Shown here piece after piece: positions 15,507 through 23,763 of a stretch of DNA of 64,000 nt. Numbering within the stretch: the first letter of the stretch is position 1; the number at the start of each line of letters is the position of its first letter. Location of the stretch: positions 1-64,000 of the forward strand of contig JBCCYF010000004.1 in assembly GCA_039190275.1 (NCBI GenBank), in the 5' to 3' direction. The notes beneath the pieces are model-generated. The model saw only the letters and a list, made by a program, of their open reading frames with translations. It did not search any database and was not told the origin of the DNA. The translations under genes and the position numbers were made by a program. This DNA is from Halovulum sp039190275. GTDB lineage: Bacteria; Pseudomonadota; Alphaproteobacteria; Rhodobacterales; Rhodobacteraceae.

Positions 15507-16771
15507 CGGTCCCGCCGCTAAAGAATGACTGTTTCGCCCTGCCTCCTGGCGTGGAGTGGACACCAGTGGATAGTGCCCTCGCGCAACTGCGCGACGGGCT
15601 TTCGGCAATGACGGATCATGAAGTGGTGTCCGTGCATGATGCTCTTGGCCGGGTCCTGGCTGCGCCTGTCCGTGCCGCCCGGGCCCATCCGCCATACGCC
15701 AACGCGGCCGTGGACGGCTATGGATTTGCCCATGATAGCCTTGCCTCCGCCGGTTCGGGTGACATCGCCGTTTTGCCGCTGATCCCGGGCCGCGCCGCTG
15801 CTGGTGCGCCGTTTAACGGGCGTGTCCCGGCGGAGCGGGCGATCCGCATTCTGACAGGAGCCATGATCCCTGCGGGTGTCGATACCGTGGTTTTGGAGGA
15901 GGATGTGCATGTTACCGACGACACGGTGACGCTCCGCACGGGCCTCAAACCCGGCGCGAACACCCGACGCGCGGGTGAAGACATGGACGTCGATGCACGG
16001 GCGCTTGATGCTGGTTTGCGGCTGCGCCCGCAGGACCTTGGGCTGGCGGCGGCGCTTGGCGTCGGAACCGTGCCGGTGCAGCGTCAATTGCGCGTTGCGG
16101 TTTTGTCGACGGGGGATGAGCTGGTTGAGGCCGGGGCGTCGGCCAAAACCCATCAGATGTATGACGCCAACCGACCAATGTTGTGCGCGCTTCTCGACCG
16201 TTGGGGCTATGATGTCGTCGATTTGGGACGCGCGGCGGATAACCCGGCCGAGGTTGGCGCGCGGATCGAAGACGGGCGCGCGCGTGCTGACGCCGTGCTC
16301 ACCACCGGCGGGGCGTCGGCCGGCGATGAGGACCATGTCTCGGCCGTGTTGCGCCGGGCCGGCGTGCTCCGTACCTGGCGTATCGCTGTAAAGCCGGGAA
16401 GACCGCTGGCGCTGGCCAATTGGGACGGCACACCGATCTTTGGTTTGCCCGGTAATCCGGTTGCCGCTCTGGTTTGCGCATTGATCTTTGCGCGTCCAGC
16501 GCTTTCGGTGTTACAAGGCGCGGGGTGGCCCGAACCCATGGCCATGGTGGTTCCGGCAGCGTTTTCCAAGGCCAAGAAAGCCGGGCGCAGGGAGTATCTG
16601 CGCGCCCGACTGACCCCTGAGGGCACCGCCCAAACGTATCACTCCGAGGGCTCGGGACGGATTTCGTCATTGTCCTGGGCGCAGGGCCTGGTGGAACTGC
16701 CCGATGAGGCGCTTCAGGTCACGCCGGGTACGCCGGTCCGCTACCTCCCGTTCGCTGGCTTTGACCTGTGA
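15503..16771 (+). CDS. moeA: Molybdopterin molybdenumtransferase MoeA
   Basis: MoeA inserts molybdate into adenylylated molybdopterin. The 422-aa protein shows the gephyrin-E/MoeA layout: an N-terminal AHPPYANAAVDGYGFA motif, the VLEEDVHV linker region, the MoCF-binding domain with LSTGDELVEAG and TTGGASAGDEDHV, then KPGRPLALANWDGTPIFGLP and GNPVAAL, and a C-terminal beta domain. It starts inside the mobB stop codon and ends inside the MFS start codon. Confidence 0.97.
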   Translation: MTVPPLKNDCFALPPGVEWTPVDSALAQLRDGLSAMTDHEVVSVHDALGRVLAAPVRAARAHPPYANAAVDGYGFAHDSLASAGSGDIAVLPLIPGRAAAGAPFNGRVPAERAIRILTGAMIPAGVDTVVLEEDVHVTDDTVTLRTGLKPGANTRRAGEDMDVDARALDAGLRLRPQDLGLAAALGVGTVPVQRQLRVAVLSTGDELVEAGASAKTHQMYDANRPMLCALLDRWGYDVVDLGRAADNPAEVGARIEDGRARADAVLTTGGASAGDEDHVSAVLRRAGVLRTWRIAVKPGRPLALANWDGTPIFGLPGNPVAALVCALIFARPALSVLQGAGWPEPMAMVVPAAFSKAKKAGRREYLRARLTPEGTAQTYHSEGSGRISSLSWAQGLVELPDEALQVTPGTPVRYLPFAGFDL

Positions 16772-17943
16772 CCGACCGCCCGGTCCATCGCGCTGAACTG
16801 CAATCGGCGCTGTTTTATGCCGCGATGTTCGGCGCACTTGGGGCGCATCTGCCGTTCTGGCCGGTTTGGCTTGAGGACTGGGGGCTCACCACCGGAGAGG
16901 TCGGGCTCTACACCAGTTTGGGCGTGGCGATACGTGTGGTGGCCGGTCTGCTGTTCCCCGTTTTGGCGGATCAGACCGGGCAGCGTCGGCTGTGGATGGC
17001 GGGCTTGTGCGCAGCGGGTGCGCTGGTCTTTGCCGCACATCTGCTGTTGGACACACGGGTGGGTGTGCTGATCGCGACAATCGTCTCAGGCGCGATCCTG
17101 TCCGGAGTTCTTCCCTTGGGCGAGGGGCTGGGGTCGGGGGCGGCCCGCCACTATGGCTTTCCCTATTCGCGGCCGCGCGCACTGGGCTCGGTCGCTTTTC
17201 TGGTCACCAGCCTGATCGTCGGTGTACTGATCGCCCGGACCGGGGCAAACGCGGCCCTGTGGTGGATCGTCGGCTGCCTCGTCGTGACCGGCGTCCTGGC
17301 GTTGAACCATCCCGGCGGTGGACTGCCGAACCGCACCGCGCCACCCGGGTTTCGCGAGATCGGTGCCTTGCTGGTCGAGCCGACCTTCGCCCTCTTTACC
17401 GCCGCGGCGGCCATGGTGCTGTCAAGCCATGCGGTGCTCTATGTCTATGGATCTGTCCATTGGCGAAGCCTGGGCCTGGACGAGGGCCTGATCGGTGCGC
17501 TTTGGGCGTTTTCTGTTGGGGTCGAGGTGGTCGCCATGCTGGTATTCGGTCCTGCACTGATCCGCTGGGCCGGACCAGTGGGGGCGCTGATGATTTCAGG
17601 TGTTGGCGGCGTTCTGCGCTGGGGCATCATGATGACGGATCCGCCAACCAGTTGGTTATGGGGTCTTCAGGCAATGCACACCCTGACCTTTGTGTGCGGA
17701 CATCTGGGTGCAGTCGCGTTTATCGCGGCTGCGGTGCCCGAGCGCTATGGCGCTTCGGCGCAGGGCGCATTCATGGGGTTGGGTGGCGGCCTTCTCACCG
17801 CGCTGGCGATGGCGCTCGCGGCGTGGCTCTATCCCCAGTATGGCGGTGCCACCTATGGTATCGCGCTTTTGCTCTCGGCCATTGGCCTGGTGTTGAGCGT
17901 CATACTGGCAGGCATCTGGAAGGGTCGTTTGCTTGCCGTTTGA
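16768..17943 (+). CDS. MFS transporter, HcaT-like
   Basis: This 391-aa protein with about 12 predicted hydrophobic helices belongs to the MFS_1-like group that includes HcaT. The N-terminus (ALFYAAMFGALGAHLPFWPV) and loop 2-3 region (GLYTSLGVAIRVVAGLLFPV, ADQTGQRR) fit. It starts with GTG inside the moeA TGA (GTGA overlap), so it is translationally coupled to cofactor synthesis. The substrate is unknown; something used with a molybdoenzyme is an inference from the operon only. Confidence 0.85.
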   Translation: MTDRPVHRAELQSALFYAAMFGALGAHLPFWPVWLEDWGLTTGEVGLYTSLGVAIRVVAGLLFPVLADQTGQRRLWMAGLCAAGALVFAAHLLLDTRVGVLIATIVSGAILSGVLPLGEGLGSGAARHYGFPYSRPRALGSVAFLVTSLIVGVLIARTGANAALWWIVGCLVVTGVLALNHPGGGLPNRTAPPGFREIGALLVEPTFALFTAAAAMVLSSHAVLYVYGSVHWRSLGLDEGLIGALWAFSVGVEVVAMLVFGPALIRWAGPVGALMISGVGGVLRWGIMMTDPPTSWLWGLQAMHTLTFVCGHLGAVAFIAAAVPERYGASAQGAFMGLGGGLLTALAMALAAWLYPQYGGATYGIALLLSAIGLVLSVILAGIWKGRLLAV

Positions 17944-17990
17944 GGCGTGCGGGGCGCCATGCCGACCGACCATCATCGGGCAGCGCTGTA

Positions 17991-18911
17991 TCAGGGTTTT
18001 GACTGGCCCATCCCGCTGACCTGAACCAGCAACACAAAAGCGCGGCCCGACCGCGTGTCGAGCAGGTTGAGCAGCGCGTCATCCGCCGCGCCGGGGGCGA
18101 CCGCAGTCAGCATCTGGTCGAACTGTCGCTGAAAGTGGAGCGCCGCATCCCGGAAGATCGGATCGCTTCGGGTCGCGGCTTGCACCGAAAGAAGCGCCTC
18201 GCGGTCATTGATCCCGGTCAGGGGCAACAGCGCAGCGCGTTCGGTTCCGCCGCGGGCGAATTGGCGCCAGTCTTCCGCGGTTGCCGGGGCCGGAAGCAGA
18301 TCGTCCATGTACAGGCCCAGCTGCGACAGCAGGTTCAGGCAGTCTTCGGAGGCTTGAAGCAGTTTTGACAACTCACGGCTGGCCAGCGCGCGCGCTAGAA
18401 CGGCAAATCCCGCCTGATCGTCTATGTCCTGCGGAAAATTCAGCGCCTGGATCGTGTCTGTCAGGGTCAGCGGCACGCCGTCGGCGCCGCCGGTAAGCGG
18501 CAGGTCGCCTTGTTGCGCAGCGCTGTCCAGTTCGGCCTGAGGCGTCGGTTTTGGGGGCTCGGGGACCGGCGCAGTCGGCGCGGGCGCTCTGATCGCTGTT
18601 TCGGCCTTGGTCAGGCGTTTCTCCTGGGCGGCGAGACTGCGTTCCAGTCGGCCGATCCGCTCGGCCAGTGTTGGGTCCAATGTGGGGGCAGGGGCAGGTC
18701 GTTCGGCAACGATCACAAGTGCCCAGGCCATCGCGACCGGCACAACAGCGACGGCCGCACACCCGATGACGAGCAATACCAGCTCCCAGCCAACCGGATT
18801 GAGTGTCGTGACATAGCCGACCGCGTAGGCAAGCGTGAGGGCGACCCATATGACAGAAGCGCCCCGGACGATCCGGCGCATGCGGCTCAGCGGTACAGTC
18901 GTGTCCTGCAT
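17991..18911 (-). CDS. Unrecognised membrane-anchored coiled-coil protein
   Basis: I do not recognise this 306-aa protein. It has two hydrophobic segments (about 18-37 and 43-68), then a Pro/Ala-rich stretch and a short coiled coil (about 78-108, ERIGRLERSLAAQEKRLTKA). A Pro-rich linker (about 110-130) is followed by a mostly helical C-terminal domain of some 170 residues that contains LLQASEDCLNLLSQLGLYMD. It lies 22 nt downstream of greA on the same strand and is probably co-transcribed with it. It is convergent with the MFS gene. No catalytic motif is visible. Confidence 0.75.
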   Translation of the reverse strand: MQDTTVPLSRMRRIVRGASVIWVALTLAYAVGYVTTLNPVGWELVLLVIGCAAVAVVPVAMAWALVIVAERPAPAPTLDPTLAERIGRLERSLAAQEKRLTKAETAIRAPAPTAPVPEPPKPTPQAELDSAAQQGDLPLTGGADGVPLTLTDTIQALNFPQDIDDQAGFAVLARALASRELSKLLQASEDCLNLLSQLGLYMDDLLPAPATAEDWRQFARGGTERAALLPLTGINDREALLSVQAATRSDPIFRDAALHFQRQFDQMLTAVAPGAADDALLNLLDTRSGRAFVLLVQVSGMGQSKP

Positions 18912-18933
18912 CTTCGCATCGAAGCCCCCCGGA

Positions 18934-19404
18934 TTAGACGTAAAGGATCTCCAGAATCTCGTAATCCTTTGTACCGCCCGGCGTCTTCACCTCGACACTA
19001 TCCCCGATTTCCTTGCCGATCAGCGCGCGGGCCAGTGGCGACTTGATGTTGAGGCGGCCATTCTCAATGTCCGCCTCAGCTTCTCCTACAATCTGGTAGG
19101 ACTTTTCCACGTCGGTTTCCTCATCCACGATCCGAACTGTCGCGCCAAACTTGATTGCGCCGGACATCTTGGAGGTGTCTATGACATCTGCGCGCCCCAG
19201 GATTCCCTCAAGCTCGGCGATACGACCTTCGGTATGGCTTTGTTGTTCACGGGCGGCATGGTACTCGGCATTCTCGGACAGGTCACCGTGCTCGCGCGCT
19301 TCGGCAATGGCGCGGATGATGTTTGGGCGCGTTTCGGACTTCAATTGCTTCAGCTCGGCATCGAGCTTGGCGAAACCCTGTTTGGTGAGCGGGATTTTTT
19401 CCAA
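18934..19404 (-). CDS. greA: Transcription elongation factor GreA
   Basis: GreA rescues backtracked RNA polymerase by stimulating transcript cleavage. The sequence shows the N-terminal coiled coil with the acidic tip SENAEYHAAREQQ and the C-terminal FKBP-like domain (PLARALIGKEIGDSVEVKTP). I place the start at a TTG at 19404 because it gives the standard 156 aa and the family start EKIPLTKQGFAKL, with AAGGAC 6 nt upstream. The next in-frame ATG lies 39 codons further up and has no homologous sequence. Confidence 0.93.
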   Translation of the reverse strand: MEKIPLTKQGFAKLDAELKQLKSETRPNIIRAIAEAREHGDLSENAEYHAAREQQSHTEGRIAELEGILGRADVIDTSKMSGAIKFGATVRIVDEETDVEKSYQIVGEAEADIENGRLNIKSPLARALIGKEIGDSVEVKTPGGTKDYEILEILYV

Positions 19405-19596
19405 CGTTCTGTCCTTGGTCGTACCACTAACATCGAAAAGAGCCGCCCACGGCGGACGGCCCTGATACCGTAAAACGATAGGCAGGCATGCGTGGGAGTT
19501 CAAGCACGGTTTGAAGCCCATCTTGCGCTGGGTTTAGGGCGTCCAACCGACTGATGATCGTGCAAGAACAGCGTTCATTTTCAGATGATTGGGCAA

Positions 19597-19648
19597 AAAT
19601 GATGTACGTACCTCAAAAATTGATGGACATGAGGTACGTACATCAATT
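19597..19648. promoter_or_regulatory. Probable operator: perfect 15-bp inverted repeat with two GTACGTAC half-sites
   Basis: GATGTACGTACCTCA (19601-19615) is mirrored exactly by TGAGGTACGTACATC (19630-19644), 14 nt apart, with partial matches further out. Each arm contains GTACGTAC, itself a CG-centred palindrome, with centres 30 bp apart (about three helical turns). LacI-family operators are CG-centred palindromes, and a LacI regulator is encoded in the same cluster (27499-28548). The site lies about 70-120 nt upstream of the binding-protein gene. It lies in the 312-nt region between greA and that gene, which holds no ORF I believe. Confidence 0.7.
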
Positions 19649-19670
19649 AGCGTTTGGTCAGTACCAAGAA

Positions 19671-19686
19671 TCGGGATCGATCCCGA
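19671..19686. promoter_or_regulatory. 16-bp perfect palindrome in the leader of the ABC cluster
   Basis: TCGGGATCGATCCCGA is fully self-complementary and lies 31 nt before the start of the binding protein. A smaller dyad TTGGT/ACCAA (19654-19667) precedes it. It could be a further operator or a short 5'-UTR hairpin (6-bp stem, TCGA loop). Confidence 0.45.
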
Positions 19687-19716
19687 AAACACAACAGGTC
19701 ATCTGGGAGGATGCGT

Positions 19717-21036
19717 ATGAAACACTCCAAAATTACGGCTGTCAGTGTGGCTGCCCTCATGGCAAGCGGTATGGCGGGTACGGCGCAGGCTGAGGACCTG
19801 ACACTGTGCTGGGCCGCATGGGACCCTGCAAACGCCCTGGTCGAACTTAGCAAGGAGTTTGAGGCGGCTTCGGGCCATTCGATGAGCTTTGAGTTCATCC
19901 CCTGGCCGAACTTTGCCGATCGAATGCTGAACGAGCTCAACTCGGGTGGCAAATTGTGCGACTTGCTTATCGGCGATAGCCAGTGGATCGGCGGCGGCGC
20001 CGAGAATGGGCACTATGTCAAGCTGAACGACTTCTTCGACGCAGAAGGCATCAGCATGGATGATTTTGCCGATGCGACCGTTTATGCCTATTCGACATGG
20101 CCAAAGGGCACGCCGAACTACTATGCGTTGCCGGCGATGGGCGACGCCAACGGCTGGTTCTACCGCAAGGACTGGTTTGGCCGCGAGGATATAAGGGCTG
20201 CGTTCAAGGAGGCGACAGGACGCGACCTGGCCGAGCCGACAAGTCAGAAAGAGCTTCTTGAAACCGCCCAGTTCTTCCAGGGTCGCGAGATTGATGGGCA
20301 AACCGTCTATGGCGCCGCAATCTTCACCGAGCGCGGCTCGGAAGGTATCACAATGGGTGTGACCGGCGCCCTGTACCCCTGGGGCTTCAAATATGAAAAT
20401 ACCCCGGGCTCCTATGACATGGAGGGTGCTGTGAACTCGCCCGAAGCTGTCGAGGCATTGGAATTCTATAAAGAATTCTATCAAACAGCGACGCCGCCGG
20501 GCTACACGAACTCCTACATGGGTGAAAGCCTGGATGCGTTCAAATCGGGTCAGGTGGCGATGGCTATGAACTGGTTTGCATTCTTCCCCGGCCTCTATGC
20601 CGATCCGGATGTGGGGGGTGACAAGATCGACTTCTTTGTTAATCCGCCGCAGAACCAGGCTGGATCCACCCTGGGCGGGCAGGGTATCTCGGTTGTGGCG
20701 TATTCCGATAAACAGGACGCCGCGCTCGAGTATATCAAGTGGTTCGCCCAGCCCGACATTCAGCAGAAATGGTGGGATCTGGGGGGGTATTCCGCGCATA
20801 ATGCGGTGCTCGAAAGCCCGGAGTTCACCGACAGCGCCCCCTTCGCCGGGGACTTCCTTGAGGCGATGGGCGCGGTGCAGGACTTCTGGCAGGAGCCGGC
20901 CTATGCCGAGCTTCTCCTGGCGATGCAAAAGCGGATGCACGACTATATCGTTGCCGATCAGGGCACCGCGAAAGAGGCGCTTGATAAGCTGATCGAAGAC
21001 TGGACCGAGGTCTTCGAGGACGAAGGCAAACTCTGA
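19717..21036 (+). CDS. ABC transporter sugar-binding protein (family 1 SBP)
   Basis: This 439-aa periplasmic protein captures the substrate for the adjacent importer. It has a signal peptide of about 25 residues, MKHSKITAVSVAALMASG ending in AQA. The body has features of family 1 sugar SBPs: LCDLLIGDSQW, ANGWFYRKDWFG, YKEFYQTATPPGY and a C-terminal AMQKRMHDYIV helix. ATG 19717 was chosen because GGGAGG lies 6 nt upstream; an ATG at 19711 abuts that site. The stop is followed by a very stable hairpin, as is common after abundant binding-protein genes. Confidence 0.93.
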   Translation: MKHSKITAVSVAALMASGMAGTAQAEDLTLCWAAWDPANALVELSKEFEAASGHSMSFEFIPWPNFADRMLNELNSGGKLCDLLIGDSQWIGGGAENGHYVKLNDFFDAEGISMDDFADATVYAYSTWPKGTPNYYALPAMGDANGWFYRKDWFGREDIRAAFKEATGRDLAEPTSQKELLETAQFFQGREIDGQTVYGAAIFTERGSEGITMGVTGALYPWGFKYENTPGSYDMEGAVNSPEAVEALEFYKEFYQTATPPGYTNSYMGESLDAFKSGQVAMAMNWFAFFPGLYADPDVGGDKIDFFVNPPQNQAGSTLGGQGISVVAYSDKQDAALEYIKWFAQPDIQQKWWDLGGYSAHNAVLESPEFTDSAPFAGDFLEAMGAVQDFWQEPAYAELLLAMQKRMHDYIVADQGTAKEALDKLIEDWTEVFEDEGKL

Positions 21037-21043
21037 GGTGCGA

Positions 21044-21074
21044 ACCCTCTCCCGGCGATGCGCCGGGGGAGGGT
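21044..21074 (+). promoter_or_regulatory. Intercistronic hairpin after the SBP gene
   Basis: ACCCTCTCCCGGCG pairs with CGCCGGGGGAGGGT (14 pairs, one G-U) around a 3-nt ATG loop, 8 nt after the SBP stop. It lacks a T run, so it is more likely an mRNA stabiliser or attenuator than a terminator. It would let the binding protein be made in excess over the permeases. Confidence 0.7.
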
Positions 21075-21183
21075 GCCTTCAAGGCGCAGCCGCCCGTGTT
21101 ACACTCGGGCGGACAGGTCCCCTGCGCCTGCACGTTAGCTTTAATCTGCGCTGTGACGTCAGCGACCCCACGGAACCGATCCC

Positions 21184-22119
21184 ATGGCAGAACCCACCCG
21201 AACAGAACCACAGATCTCTACCGCGCGTCGGGTCCGGGGGCTGTCGGACCGGGCGATCGCCTGGATCTTTGTCGGTCCGACCATCGTCCTGCTTTTGCTG
21301 ATCAACATCTTCCCGCTGATCTGGACCGTGCGGCTGAGTTTCACCAACTTCCGGGCCAACCGGCCCAACCGCGAGGTCGACTGGGTGGGTCTGCGTAACT
21401 ACGAGCGCATCCTGACTGACAGCGATACCTGGCTGGCGATGCAGGCGACCGCGCATTTCCTGTTCTGGACAATCCTGTTTCAGGTGCTGATCGGCTTTGC
21501 CTTAGCATGGCTGATCAACCGAAAGTTCAAGGGCAACGACTTATGGACCACCATCATTGTCCTGCCTATGATGCTTAGCCCGGCGGTCGTCGGGAACTTC
21601 TGGACCTTTCTCTACCAGCCGCAGATCGGACTGATTAACTACATCGTCGCCTTCTTCACGGGGGCTGATCCGTCCAGCTTTGACATGCTGGGCTCGGTCA
21701 ACCTCGCGCCGTGGTCGATTGTGATTGTGGACACCTGGATGTGGACGCCGTTCGTGATGCTGATCTGCCTCGCCGGTCTACGTTCGATTCCTGACTATAT
21801 TTATGAGGCGGCCGAGATTGATCGCGCCAGCAAGCTGCGGCAGTTTTTTACCATAACCATCCCCATGGTCCTTCCTTTCCTGATGCTCGCGGTGCTGTTT
21901 CGCGGCATCGAAAACTTCAAGATGTTCGACCTTGTCGTGCAACTCACCGGCGGCGGACCGGGATCGGTCACCGAATTGGCCTCGATCAATCTAAAGCGCG
22001 AGGCCTTCGAGAAGTGGCGGACCGGCTATTCCTCGGCCTTTGCGATCATCCTGTTCGTCACTGTGTTTGGCCTCGCCTCGATCTACGTGAAAGCCCTTAA
22101 CAAGGTGAAAGAGCGATGA
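21184..22119 (+). CDS. Sugar ABC transporter permease (MalF/UgpA type)
   Basis: This 311-aa inner-membrane protein has six hydrophobic spans. The cytoplasmic EAA loop that docks on the ATPase reads YEAAEIDRASKLRQFFTITI followed by PM (about 200-222). It is the first of two permeases. It lies 147 nt after the binding-protein gene, beyond the hairpin, and overlaps the next permease by 4 nt (ATGA). Confidence 0.93.
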   Translation: MAEPTRTEPQISTARRVRGLSDRAIAWIFVGPTIVLLLLINIFPLIWTVRLSFTNFRANRPNREVDWVGLRNYERILTDSDTWLAMQATAHFLFWTILFQVLIGFALAWLINRKFKGNDLWTTIIVLPMMLSPAVVGNFWTFLYQPQIGLINYIVAFFTGADPSSFDMLGSVNLAPWSIVIVDTWMWTPFVMLICLAGLRSIPDYIYEAAEIDRASKLRQFFTITIPMVLPFLMLAVLFRGIENFKMFDLVVQLTGGGPGSVTELASINLKREAFEKWRTGYSSAFAIILFVTVFGLASIYVKALNKVKER

Positions 22120-23054
22120 GTTTCTCTGTCACCGAACCGTCTGACCGGCAAAAGTGGATCGCCGGCACCCTGGTCATCCTTTATGCGCTGGTCACGATCA
22201 TGCCCTTGGTGTGGATCATGATGACCGGTTTCAAAACCCCGCCCGACAGCATCAGCTATCCGCCGAAAGTGGTGTTCCAACCCTCGCTCGAAGGCTACGT
22301 AAACCTGTTCACCACCCGTACACGTGTCGGCCAGGAGGCGCTCGACGCGCTGCCGCCACCCGAAACCTGGTACGACGAGATTGTGCGCAACCGGGATATG
22401 GTCATCGCGGGGCCGTCGAAGTTCGGCGAGCGGTTCATGAACTCGGTGATCATTGGCTTTGGCTCCACATTCCTCAGTATCTTTCTGGGCACGCTGGCGG
22501 CCTATGGGTTCTCGCGCTTCCGCATCCCGCTGGCCGATGACCTGCTGTTTTTCATCCTCAGCACGCGCATGATGCCGCCCATCGCGGTGGCCATTCCGAT
22601 CTTTCTGATGTACCGCGAGGTTGGTTTGTCGGACACGCATCTGGGCATGATCCTGCTCTATACGGCGGTCAATATCAGCCTTGCCGTGTGGCTGCTGAAA
22701 GGCTTCATCGACGAGATCCCGCGCGAGTACGAAGAGGCCGCTTTGATCGATGGCTACACGCGTTTTCAGGCGTTCTACAAAGTTGTGCTGCCACAGGCGG
22801 CCACCGGCATTGCCTCGACCGCCATTTTTTGTCTGATCTTCGCATGGAATGAATATGCATTCGCCGTGTTGCTCACGTCGGGTACCGCGCAAACGGCACC
22901 ACCCTTTATCCCCACCATCATTGGTGTTGGCGGGCTCGATTGGCCGGCGGTGGCTGCGGGGGCGACCCTGTTCCTCCTGCCGGTAATGGTCTTCACGATC
23001 CTGCTGCGCAAGCATCTGCTGCGCGGCATCACATTCGGGGCGGTGCGGAAATGA
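22116..23054 (+). CDS. Sugar ABC transporter permease (MalG/UgpE type)
   Basis: This 312-aa protein is the second permease. The EAA loop YEEAALIDGYTRFQAFYKVV precedes LPQAATGI near residue 205. The MalG-type N-terminus (LVTIMPLVWIMMTGFKTP) is followed by a long periplasmic loop between the first two spans (about 40-105). It is translationally coupled to the preceding permease. Confidence 0.93.
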   Translation: MSFSVTEPSDRQKWIAGTLVILYALVTIMPLVWIMMTGFKTPPDSISYPPKVVFQPSLEGYVNLFTTRTRVGQEALDALPPPETWYDEIVRNRDMVIAGPSKFGERFMNSVIIGFGSTFLSIFLGTLAAYGFSRFRIPLADDLLFFILSTRMMPPIAVAIPIFLMYREVGLSDTHLGMILLYTAVNISLAVWLLKGFIDEIPREYEEAALIDGYTRFQAFYKVVLPQAATGIASTAIFCLIFAWNEYAFAVLLTSGTAQTAPPFIPTIIGVGGLDWPAVAAGATLFLLPVMVFTILLRKHLLRGITFGAVRK

Positions 23055-23136
23055 CGGTGCTGCGCGACAGGATTTTCATCTGTGCTGGCCTGCCAAAGGT
23101 CCATCCTGCACGTAATGGCGCAGAGAGGTGCCCAAG

Positions 23137-23325
23137 ATGAGCGGTTTTCTGAATGGTCTGCTGAAGTTGCGCCGCGGCCCATGGGAGATTGTGGCGACCG
23201 TTCTCATCGGTCTTGGTGTCTTCATGCTCATGCAGCCCTTCGTTATGTGGGCGTTCACCTACTCGTTTATCACCACCCTGACCGGGACGGTGATGTTCAT
23301 CATTGTCAGCCATTTCCCGGAGTAG
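23137..23325 (+). CDS. Small membrane protein of the ABC cluster
   Basis: This 62-aa protein has a basic start (SGFLNGLLKLRRGPWE) and two hydrophobic segments, IVATVLIGLGVFMLMQPFVM and a C-terminal one around TLTGTVMFIIVSHFPE. Start ATG 23137 follows AGAGAGG by 8 nt; GTG at 23128 overlaps that site. Small membrane proteins occur at this position in other two-ATPase polyol transporters, for example the DUF2160 protein in rhizobial glycerol transport, but I do not see DUF2160 sequence. It may be an accessory subunit. Confidence 0.65.
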   Translation: MSGFLNGLLKLRRGPWEIVATVLIGLGVFMLMQPFVMWAFTYSFITTLTGTVMFIIVSHFPE

Positions 23326-23328
23326 ACG

Positions 23329-23760
23329 ATGCGCGATACCGCACCATCAATGCCGACTGAAATCGCGACTGTGTTCGAGGCGATGCCAGCCGATGTGGCT
23401 GTCAAGCTTAGGCAAATGCGTACCCTTATTTACGCGGTCGCCGAGGCTGAGAACGTAGCCCCGTTGAGCGAAACGCTGAAGTGGGGTGAACCCTCCTACG
23501 CGACGGTGCGGACCAAGGCAGGAACACCGATCCGTCTGGGCTGGTCGCGCAAGACACCGAAGCGCTGCGCGATGTTTGTGAACTGCCAGACCACGCTGCT
23601 GGATCAGTACCGAGAGCGGTATGGCGACGAACTTGAATTTCAGGGCAATCGGGCGGTTGTGATTCCGACCGACGGACCGCTGAACGAAGCACCGGTTGTG
23701 GGGTGCATCGCGCTTGCGCTGACCTACCACCGCAACAAACGCCTGCGAGCGGGAGGCTAG
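23329..23760 (+). CDS. DUF1801 domain protein inside the transporter operon
   Basis: This 143-aa YdhG-like DUF1801 protein has the core SETLKWGEPSYATVRTKAGT, then PIRLGWSRKT, followed by CAMFVNCQTTLLDQYRERYG. It starts 3 nt after the small membrane protein's stop and ends 3 nt before the first ATPase, so it is embedded in the operon. The function of the family is unknown. Placement between permeases and ATPases is unusual and makes it either a captured passenger gene or a cluster-specific factor. Confidence 0.8.
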   Translation: MRDTAPSMPTEIATVFEAMPADVAVKLRQMRTLIYAVAEAENVAPLSETLKWGEPSYATVRTKAGTPIRLGWSRKTPKRCAMFVNCQTTLLDQYRERYGDELEFQGNRAVVIPTDGPLNEAPVVGCIALALTYHRNKRLRAGG

Positions 23761-23763
23761 CCG

